A DNA stretch of 64,000 bases from Oleiagrimonas sp963821885 (GTDB lineage Bacteria; Pseudomonadota; Gammaproteobacteria; Xanthomonadales; Rhodanobacteraceae). Numbering within the stretch: position 1 is the stretch's first letter; every line of letters begins with the position of its first letter. Positions 45,773 to 53,792 of the stretch are shown here, in pieces. The translations under genes were made by a program, and so were the position numbers. The stretch is from assembly GCA_963821885.1 (NCBI GenBank), contig CAWGFN010000003.1, positions 372,001 through 436,000 of the forward strand. The letters are read 5' to 3'. The notes below the pieces were generated by a model, which was given only the letters and a program-made list of their open reading frames with translations, made no database searches and was not told the DNA's origin.

Positions 45773-48154
45773 ATGAAATTCTCCGAAAACTGGCTGCGCC
45801 AACTCGTCGACATCGATGCCGATCGCGAAGCGCTCGTGCAGCGCCTGACCATGGCCGGCCTGGAGGTCGAGGACGTCCAGGTGCTCGGCGCCGCGCTGGA
45901 TGGCGTGGTGGTCGGCGAGATCGTCGCCGCCGAGCCGCACCCGGACGCCGATCGCCTCAGGGTCTGCCGCGTCGAGGCGGGTCTGGATGAGCCGTTGACC
46001 ATCGTCTGCGGCGCGCCCAATGCGCGCGTCGGCCTGAAGGCGCCGCTGGCCACGGTGGGCGCGCGGTTGCCGGGGGGCATCGCCATCAAGCAGGCGAAGC
46101 TGCGCGGCGTGGCCTCGTCGGGGATGCTGTGTTCGGGCAAGGAGCTGGGCGTGGATGCCGATGCCTCCGGTCTGATGGAGCTGCCCGCCGATGCCCGTGC
46201 CGGTGCGCCTCTGGTCGACGTGCTCGGTCTTCCGGATGCGGCCATCGAGGTCGGCCTGACGCCCAATCGTCCCGACTGTCTGGGCATGTGGGGCCTGGCG
46301 CGCGATGTCGCCGCCCAGTTCGGCGGCCAGTTGCGCATCGAGGTTCCCGAGGACGTGCCCGCGGCGACCGCCACCGGGCGCGGCATACGGCTCGAGGCCG
46401 GCGCGGCCTGTCCGCGCTACCTCGGGCGGATTGTCGAAGGCATCGATCCGGCCGCGCCGACCCCGCTGTGGATGGCCGAGCGCCTGCGTCGCGCGGGCCT
46501 GCGACCGATCAGCGTGGTGGTCGACGTCACCAACTACGTGATGCTGGAAACCGGCCAGCCCCTGCACGCCTTCGACAACGACGCCCTGCACGGCGACATC
46601 GTGGTACGCCATGCCGCCGCCGGGGAGAAGCTGACCCTGCTCGACGGCAACACGGTCGAGTTGAACCCGGACTTCCTGATGATCGCCGACGGGAAGGCCC
46701 CGCTGGCCGTGGCCGGCATCATGGGCGGCAAGGATTCCAGCGTCACCGACACCACCCGCGACGTGTTCCTGGAGAGCGCGCATTTCGCCCCGGACGCGAT
46801 CGGCGGCCGGGCCCGCAAGCTCGGCCTGCATACCGATGCCTCGCACCGTTTCGAGCGTGGGGTCGATCCCGAGCTGCCGCGCCTGGCGCTGCAGCGGGCC
46901 ACGGCCCTGTTGTGCGCTCTGGCCGGCGGCCAGCCCGGGCCGGTGCTGGACGCCGAGCGCAGCGCGGACCTTCCGCGTCGCCACGCGGTCACGCTGCGCC
47001 GCCAGCGCCTGGCGCGGGTGCTGGGCATTGATATCGCCGATGCCGAGGTACGGCGCATTCTCGAAGCGCTGCAATGCCGCGTCGAGGACACCGACGATGG
47101 CTGGCGCGCGGTGCCGCCCAGCCACCGGTTCGACATCGAACGCGAGGAGGACCTCATCGAGGAGGTCATCCGCATCCACGGCTACGAGAAGGTACCCACG
47201 CATGCGCCCTCGGGCGAGCTGACGCTGGTGGCCGATCCGGAAGCGCGACTGAAATCGCGCGACCTGGCGCGCCAGCTGGCCGCGCGCGACTACCAGGAAG
47301 CCATCTGCATGGCCTTCGTCAGCGACGACCTGCTGCAGTCCTGGCGATTCGACGGGGATCGGGTGGCGCTGTCCAACCCGTTGTCGGCCGACCTGGCGGT
47401 GATGCGGCCCTCGCTGCTGCCCGGCCTGGTCGAGGCGCTGCGCCGCAATCGCGCGCGCCAGCAGGGCCGGGTGCGGCTGTTCGAGCTGGGTCACGTGTTC
47501 GCACCCGGCGACGGCGCGCCGAACGAGGCCGACCAGCTGGCCTTCGTCGCCTGCGGCAGCGCGCATGCCGAGCAGTGGGGGCAGCCCGCGAGGGAGGCCG
47601 ATATCCATGACCTGAAGGGCGACCTGGAGTCATTGCTGGCGATGACGGCCACCCCGTCGGCCTGGCGTTTCGACGACCAGGATCTTCCGCACTGGCTGCA
47701 CCCGGGGCGTGGCGCGCGCGTGCTGCGCGACGGCACCCTGGCCGGCTATCTCGGTGAACTGCATCCGCGGCTGGCCGCGACCCTCGACCTGGACGACACC
47801 ATCCTGCTGGCGCAACTGGATCTCGAGAATGTGTTGCCGCGCACATTGCCGCGCGCCGTGGCGATTTCGCGCTTTCCCTCGGTGCGCCGGGACCTTGCGG
47901 TGGAACTCCCCGAGGCGGTGTCATGGGGCGTCGTGGAGCGAACCGTACGCGACACGTTGGGCGCACGATTGGCGCAATTGCAGCTGTTTGACCGCTATAG
48001 CGGCAAAGGTTTGGGTGATGGTCGCAAAAGTCTCGCTATGGGCTTGATTTTGCAGGACGCTTCACGCACTCTTACCGATGAGGACGCGGACCGTTGTGTG
48101 GCCGATGCATTGGCCGCACTGGAACGCGATTGCATGGCGCGACTGCGAGGGTGA
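45773..48154 (+). CDS. pheT: Phenylalanyl-tRNA synthetase beta subunit
   Basis: 793 aa, the standard length. N-terminal tRNA-binding OB domain (~40-150: VVVGEIVAAEPHPDADRLRVC), B3/B4 editing domain, B5 DNA-binding-like domain, a catalytic-like core, and a C-terminal FDX-ACB anticodon domain (AISRFPSVRRDLAVELPEAV). The B3/B4 domain edits Tyr-tRNA(Phe). It follows pheS by 105 bases. The stop is one base before the ihfA start. Confidence 0.96.
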   Translation: MKFSENWLRQLVDIDADREALVQRLTMAGLEVEDVQVLGAALDGVVVGEIVAAEPHPDADRLRVCRVEAGLDEPLTIVCGAPNARVGLKAPLATVGARLPGGIAIKQAKLRGVASSGMLCSGKELGVDADASGLMELPADARAGAPLVDVLGLPDAAIEVGLTPNRPDCLGMWGLARDVAAQFGGQLRIEVPEDVPAATATGRGIRLEAGAACPRYLGRIVEGIDPAAPTPLWMAERLRRAGLRPISVVVDVTNYVMLETGQPLHAFDNDALHGDIVVRHAAAGEKLTLLDGNTVELNPDFLMIADGKAPLAVAGIMGGKDSSVTDTTRDVFLESAHFAPDAIGGRARKLGLHTDASHRFERGVDPELPRLALQRATALLCALAGGQPGPVLDAERSADLPRRHAVTLRRQRLARVLGIDIADAEVRRILEALQCRVEDTDDGWRAVPPSHRFDIEREEDLIEEVIRIHGYEKVPTHAPSGELTLVADPEARLKSRDLARQLAARDYQEAICMAFVSDDLLQSWRFDGDRVALSNPLSADLAVMRPSLLPGLVEALRRNRARQQGRVRLFELGHVFAPGDGAPNEADQLAFVACGSAHAEQWGQPAREADIHDLKGDLESLLAMTATPSAWRFDDQDLPHWLHPGRGARVLRDGTLAGYLGELHPRLAATLDLDDTILLAQLDLENVLPRTLPRAVAISRFPSVRRDLAVELPEAVSWGVVERTVRDTLGARLAQLQLFDRYSGKGLGDGRKSLAMGLILQDASRTLTDEDADRCVADALAALERDCMARLRG

Positions 48155-48155
48155 A

Positions 48156-48455
48156 ATGGCGCTGACCAAGGCAGACATGGCCGAGCAGCTGTTTCTCGAA
48201 GTAGGCTTGAACAAGCGTGAGGCGAAGGAATTCGTCGATGCCTTTTTCGAATCTCTTCGCGAAGCGCTCGAACGGGGGGAGCAGGTGAAATTGTCCGGTT
48301 TCGGCAACTTCGACCTGCGCCAGAAGAATCAGCGCCCGGGACGCAACCCCAAGACAGGCGAGGAAATTCCCATTTCCGCCCGTCGCGTGGTCACTTTCCG
48401 TCCGGGTCAGAAGCTCAAGGTGCGAGTCGAAGGCTATGCTGGACCCAGGCAGTAA
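48156..48455 (+). CDS. ihfA: Integration host factor alpha subunit
   Basis: 99 aa DNA-bending protein of the HU/IHF family: MALTKADMAEQLFLEVGLNK, KLSGFGNFDLRQKNQRPGRNPKTGEEIPI (beta-arm with the intercalating Pro) and RRVVTFRPGQKLK. Starts at ATG 48156, next to the pheT stop, as in many gammaproteobacteria. Partner beta subunit lies elsewhere. Confidence 0.96.
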   Translation: MALTKADMAEQLFLEVGLNKREAKEFVDAFFESLREALERGEQVKLSGFGNFDLRQKNQRPGRNPKTGEEIPISARRVVTFRPGQKLKVRVEGYAGPRQ

Positions 48456-48792
48456 CGCAGAACTACCTGTTATCCCGGCCAAGCGCTACTTCACCATTGG
48501 TGAGGTCAGCGAGCTTTGCGCCGTCAAGCCGCACGTGCTGCGCTACTGGGAGCAGGAGTTTCCGGCCCTCAAGCCGGTCAAGCGCCGCGGCAACCGGCGC
48601 TACTACCAGCGCCATGACGTGCTGATGATCCGCCAGATCCGTTCGCTGCTGTACGAGCAGGGCTTCACCATCACCGGCGCCCGCGCGCGACTGGAAGGCG
48701 GCGATGCTCAGATCGAGTCCAGCATGTCGCAGCAGATCGTGCATCAGGTGCGCATGGAGCTCGAGGAAGTCCTCGACATCCTGCGTCACTGA
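48436..48792 (+). CDS. MerR-type regulator encoded after ihfA
   Basis: 118 aa. Winged helix KRYFTIGEVSELCAVKPHVLRYWEQEFP and a following RRYYQRHDVLMIRQIRSLLYEQGFTI are typical MerR. No metal-binding Cys cluster is seen at the C-terminus. ATG 48436 overlaps the end of ihfA by 20 bases. A MerR-type gene next to ihfA is common in Pseudomonas and Xanthomonas, but its effector is unknown. Confidence 0.88.
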   Translation: MLDPGSNAELPVIPAKRYFTIGEVSELCAVKPHVLRYWEQEFPALKPVKRRGNRRYYQRHDVLMIRQIRSLLYEQGFTITGARARLEGGDAQIESSMSQQIVHQVRMELEEVLDILRH

Positions 48793-48856
48793 CGCCTGCG
48801 TACCTATCGTTCTCTGGCGCGATCGGCTAGAATCGCGCCTCCTGTTTGCCGCCCGT

Positions 48857-48933
48857 CGGGGCGTAGCGCAGCCTGGTAGCGCACTACAATGGGGTTGTAG
48901 GGGTCGCGAGTTCGAATCTCGCCGCCCCGACCA
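48857..48933 (+). tRNA. tRNA-Pro (GGG)
   Basis: Acceptor CGGGGCG (48857-48863) pairs with CGCCCCG (48923-48929), discriminator A, encoded CCA at 48931-48933. The anticodon stem CTACA/TGTAG encloses ATGGGGT, anticodon GGG. A TAGAAT at 48828-48833 is a likely -10. Confidence 0.95.
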
Positions 48934-48953
48934 TCGCGGCAGCATGAATCCTG

Positions 48954-48981
48954 AAACCGGCGTCCCTGGGCGCCGGTTTTT
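48954..48981 (+). terminator. Rho-independent terminator after tRNA-Pro
   Basis: AACCGGCG (48955-48962) pairs with CGCCGGTT (48971-48978) over an 8-base loop, with a T run to 48981. Confidence 0.85.
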
Positions 48982-49037
48982 GTTTGGCCGGCGCTTGGCG
49001 AGGCCATGCCGGCCCGTAAGAAGTCCGCGCGCGGTGC

Positions 49038-49403
49038 TCAGACCCAGACGTCGTTGTCGGCCCGCATCGGCCCTCCGGCGTCGCCGGTGTTCACCACGCC
49101 ACGCGGCTCGACCAGCATGACGTGGCACTCCGAAGCGGCGCGAGGGCGGTGCTCGACGCCCCTGGGCACCACGTACATCTCTCCGGCGCGCAGGTGCACG
49201 CAACCGTCGCGCAGCTCGATGTCCAGTTCGCCGTCGAGCACCAGGAACACCTCGTCGGTGTCCTTGTGGTCGTGCCAGACGAATTCGCCCTCGAGCTTGA
49301 CCAGCTTGAACTGGTAGTCGTTCATCTGCGCGACCACGCGCGGTTTCCAGTGATCGTCGATGCGGGCCAGCTTCTCGGCGAGGTTGATGGCACCGGTCGT
49401 CAT
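49038..49403 (-). CDS. Cupin-domain protein
   Basis: 121 aa single cupin. VWHDHKDTDEVFLVLDGELDIEL holds the two His and the Glu of cupin motif 1, and PRGVEHRP the His of motif 2, so a bound metal is likely. Similar small cupins resemble mannose-6-phosphate isomerase-like proteins, but the substrate is unknown. Codirectional with serA upstream, 17 bases away, so it may be co-transcribed. Cytosolic. Confidence 0.75.
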   Translation of the reverse strand: MTTGAINLAEKLARIDDHWKPRVVAQMNDYQFKLVKLEGEFVWHDHKDTDEVFLVLDGELDIELRDGCVHLRAGEMYVVPRGVEHRPRAASECHVMLVEPRGVVNTGDAGGPMRADNDVWV

Positions 49404-49420
49404 GGGTCGATCTCCAGGTC

Positions 49421-50653
49421 TCAGTAGAGCAGGCGCGTGCGCACGGTGCCGTCGATGGCCGAGAGCTGCTGCTTGATCGTTTCGGCGGCCGCCTCGCTGG
49501 CGCTGATGTCGATCACCACGTAGCCGATCTCGCCGTCGGTCTGCAGGTACTGGCCGTCGATGTTGATGTCATCGCGCGAGAACACGTCGTTGATCCGCGA
49601 GAGCATGCCGGGCACGTTGCGGTGGATGTGCAGCAGGCGACGGCTTTGCGGGTGCCCGGGCAGCGCGACCTCGGGGAAGTTGACGGCCGACAGCGTCGAG
49701 CCATTGTCGCTGTAACGGATCAGCTTGGCCGCCACTTCCTGGCCGATATTGGCCTGGGCCTCCTGGGTGCTGCCGCCCACGTGCGGGCTCAGCAGCACGT
49801 TGTCGAAGGCGCGCAGCGGGGAGACGAATTCCTCGCCCTGGCTCTTGGGCTCGCGCGGGAACACGTCGACCGCCGCGCCGCCCAGGTGGCCACTGTCGAG
49901 CGCCGTGGCCAGCGCGTCGATGTCCACCACGTTGCCGCGCGAGGCATTGATCAGCATGCTGCCCGGGCGCATGGCCGCGATCTCCTCGTGGCCGATCAGG
50001 TTGGCGGTTTCCGGCGTCTGCGGCACGTGCAGGGTGACCACGTCCGAAGCGCGCAGCAGGGTGGACAGGTCCGCGGCGGGGGTCGCGTTGCCCAGCGCCA
50101 GCTTGGACTCGATGTCATGGAAGATCACGCGCATGCCCAGGGCCTCGGCCAGCACGCCGACCTGGGTGCCGATATGGCCATAGCCGATGATGCCCAGGGT
50201 CTTGCCGCGCACCTCGTAGCTGCCATCGGCGCTCTTGAGCCACTCGCCGCGATGCGCCGCGGCGTTGCGCTCGGGGATGCGGCGCATCAGCAGGATGGTT
50301 TCGGCCAACACCAGTTCGGCCACGCTGCGGGTGTTGGAATAGGGGGCGTTGAACACCGGGATGCCGCGCTTGCGCGCGGTGTCGAGCGCCACCTGGTTGG
50401 TGCCGATGCAGAAGCAGCCGATCGTGAACAGGCGCCGCGCCTGGGCCAGCACCTCGTCGGTGAGCTGCGTGCGCGAGCGCAGGCCGACCACGTGCGCGTC
50501 CTCGATGGCTTTCTTCAACTGATCGTGGGGCAGTGCCTTGTCGTGGTACTCGATGCGCGTGTATCCGGCGGACTTGAAGGCGGCCACGGCGGTTGGGCTG
50601 ACCCCTTCCAGCAGCAGGATCTTGAGGTCTTCACGGGGAAACGAGGTCTTCAT
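49421..50653 (-). CDS. serA: D-3-phosphoglycerate dehydrogenase
   Basis: 410 aa, the same length as E. coli SerA. First enzyme of serine synthesis, oxidising 3-phosphoglycerate with NAD+. Substrate and nucleotide-binding domains: LRSRTQLTDEVL, GRGTLGIIGYGHIGTQ-like KTLGIIGYGHIGTQVGVLAE, NASRGNVVDIDAL, LSPHVGGSTQEAQANIG. The C-terminal ACT domain (HIHRNVPGMLSRINDVFSRD, INIDGQYLQTDGEIGYVVID) binds serine as a feedback inhibitor. ATG 50653 (MKTSFPRED) is chosen over upstream in-frame starts that lack homology. Divergent from the FAD-linked oxidase gene. Confidence 0.96.
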   Translation of the reverse strand: MKTSFPREDLKILLLEGVSPTAVAAFKSAGYTRIEYHDKALPHDQLKKAIEDAHVVGLRSRTQLTDEVLAQARRLFTIGCFCIGTNQVALDTARKRGIPVFNAPYSNTRSVAELVLAETILLMRRIPERNAAAHRGEWLKSADGSYEVRGKTLGIIGYGHIGTQVGVLAEALGMRVIFHDIESKLALGNATPAADLSTLLRASDVVTLHVPQTPETANLIGHEEIAAMRPGSMLINASRGNVVDIDALATALDSGHLGGAAVDVFPREPKSQGEEFVSPLRAFDNVLLSPHVGGSTQEAQANIGQEVAAKLIRYSDNGSTLSAVNFPEVALPGHPQSRRLLHIHRNVPGMLSRINDVFSRDDINIDGQYLQTDGEIGYVVIDISASEAAAETIKQQLSAIDGTVRTRLLY

Positions 50654-50790
50654 GACGGTGCGTGGTTCCGCGATCGGAGGCAAGCGCCGACTATGCCAGA
50701 GAGGGTCGGGCGGCGGAAATGACGCCTTGTCGCGGAGCCGTCCCGGCCTTGCCGTACACTGCGGGTCTCCCTCATCCACCGCCTGCCGCC

Positions 50791-52179
<1,389 letters not shown>

Positions 52180-52239
52180 GGCCTGCATTCAGGCGCCTGC
52201 AGCCGGTATCCTAGGGGTTTGCGCCGGAGCCCGATCCCG

Positions 52240-53205
52240 ATGAGCACGCCCATCCGCTCGCTGTACCCGCCGATCGAACCCTATGCCAGCGGCATGCTGC
52301 CGGTGTCGGAGACGCACACGCTGTATTTCGAGCAGTGCGGCAACCCCGAGGGCAAGCCGGTGGTGTTCCTGCATGGTGGACCGGGCGGTGGCTGCAATGC
52401 CGACTGCCGCCGCTTCTTCGACCCCGAGGCCTACCGCATCATCCTGTTCGACCAGCGCGGCTGCGGTCGCTCCACGCCGCACGCGGAGCTGACCGACAAC
52501 ACCACCTGGCACCTGGTGGCCGACATGGAGCGCCTGCGCGAACACCTGGACATCGCGCGCTGGCAGGTGTTCGGCGGTTCCTGGGGCTCGACCCTGGCGC
52601 TGGCGTATGCCGAGACCCATCCGGACCGGGTCAGCGAGCTGGTCCTGCGTGGCATCTTCATGCTGCGCCGGAGCGAGCTGGAGTGGTTCTACCAGGGTGG
52701 CGCCGACATGCTGTACCCGGATGCCTGGGAGACCTATCTCTCGGCGATCCCGGAAGTGGAGCGCGGCGACATGATGAGCGCCTACTACCGGCGACTGACC
52801 AGCGGTGACGCCGAGGTACGCCTGGCGGCGGCCAAGGCCTGGTCGATCTGGGAGGCCAGCACCAGCTTCCTGATGCCCAATCGCGAATACATCGACACCG
52901 CCGGTGGCGATGACTTCGCCACCGCGTTCGCGCGCATCGAGTGCCACTACTTCGTGCACGGCGGGTTTTTCGAGCACGACGGGCAACTGCTCGCCAACGC
53001 CGGGCGACTGGCGGACATTCCCGCCGTGATCGTGCAGGGGCGTTACGACGTGGTGTGCCCGCTGCGCAGCGCCTGGGACCTGCATCGGGCGTGGCCGCAG
53101 GCGGATCTGCGCATCGTGCAGAACGCGGGTCACTCGAGCTTCGAGCCCGGGATCCTGCACGAGCTGGTCGAGGCGACCGATCGCTTCAGGGGCCGCCGGG
53201 ACTGA
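52240..53205 (+). CDS. pip: Proline iminopeptidase
   Basis: 321 aa alpha/beta hydrolase of peptidase family S33 that frees N-terminal proline from peptides in the cytosol. Oxyanion stretch HGGPGGGCNADCRRFFDP, DQRGCGRSTPH, nucleophile elbow GGSWGSTLALAYA (catalytic Ser), cap helix, and a C-terminal RYDVVCPLRSAW with catalytic Asp and GHSSFEP with His. Start ATG 52240 (MSTPIRSLYPPIEPYASG) is preferred over a short upstream extension. Monocistronic. Confidence 0.93.
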   Translation: MSTPIRSLYPPIEPYASGMLPVSETHTLYFEQCGNPEGKPVVFLHGGPGGGCNADCRRFFDPEAYRIILFDQRGCGRSTPHAELTDNTTWHLVADMERLREHLDIARWQVFGGSWGSTLALAYAETHPDRVSELVLRGIFMLRRSELEWFYQGGADMLYPDAWETYLSAIPEVERGDMMSAYYRRLTSGDAEVRLAAAKAWSIWEASTSFLMPNREYIDTAGGDDFATAFARIECHYFVHGGFFEHDGQLLANAGRLADIPAVIVQGRYDVVCPLRSAWDLHRAWPQADLRIVQNAGHSSFEPGILHELVEATDRFRGRRD

Positions 53206-53317
53206 CGGTGCCCGCCACGCAAGCCGGCTGGTTCACGGCGGCGCGTGGCCATCATCCATGCATGAGGTCACCGCCGAACCGACGCCCGCGAGCGGGCGCC
53301 GGTGCGGGGTGTCCGGA

Positions 53318-53596
53318 TTACTTGCCGGAAGTCGGCTTGACGCCCGGCTTGGCCTTGGCCACGGCGGCCTTCTTGGCCGGGTGCTTCCTGGCGTGGTGCT
53401 TGGCCTTGGCGTGATGCGCGGCCTTCTTGTGCATGGCGACCTTGGCGTGGTGCGCCTTCTTGTGCATCGCCTTCTTGGCCGGCGCGGCGGCCGGCGTCGC
53501 CGGCTTGGCCTGGGCGGCCAGCACCGGCTGGGTCATGAAGGCACCACAGAACAGCGCAACGGCCACGGCCGCGCCGAGACGGATCTTGATCGACAT
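53318..53596 (-). CDS. Secreted Lys/His/Ala-rich peptide of unknown function (92 aa)
   Basis: Signal peptide MSIKIRLGAAVAVALFCGAFMTQPVLA, then a mature chain of Ala, Lys and His repeats (KKAMHKKAHHAKVAMHKKAA, AKHHARKHPAKKAAVAKAKP). A strongly basic, low-complexity periplasmic or exported peptide. Metal binding, nucleic-acid binding or acid protection are possible but unsupported. It is in the minus strand, convergent with pip and 196 bases from the ExeM-like gene, and its stop is followed by an inverted CGCCCGCGAGCGGGCG word near 53281-53296. A secreted low-complexity protein like the Arg-rich protein at 13.5 kb. Confidence 0.6.
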   Translation of the reverse strand: MSIKIRLGAAVAVALFCGAFMTQPVLAAQAKPATPAAAPAKKAMHKKAHHAKVAMHKKAAHHAKAKHHARKHPAKKAAVAKAKPGVKPTSGK

Positions 53597-53751
53597 CGAG
53601 ACATCCCCGAAAGCATCCGGCGGAATTGCCGGCGGATGCGATCCTACGCCTGAGGATGGGCGGCGAACATCCCCCCCTGCAGGCGTGTTGGCGACCGTTC
53701 AGATGAGCCCCGGGCCGGCCGCGGAAGGTCGTGCAAGGCACTGAAAGGAAA

Positions 53752-53771
53752 GGGCCCGCCGAAGCGGGCCC
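53752..53771 (-). terminator. Terminator of the ExeM-like nuclease gene, UUCG tetraloop
   Basis: Read on the minus strand: GGGCCCGC, loop TTCG, GCGGGCCC, then TTTCCTTTC. It lies 22 bases after the stop codon. Confidence 0.8.
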
Positions 53772-53792
53772 CGTCCGGTGATCCGTTCGGGA

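Noticed and set aside
44585..47608. 1007 aa minus-strand ORF opposite pheS and pheT
   Set aside because: Conserved synthetase genes lie on the other strand; the shadow is low-complexity, as expected at high GC.
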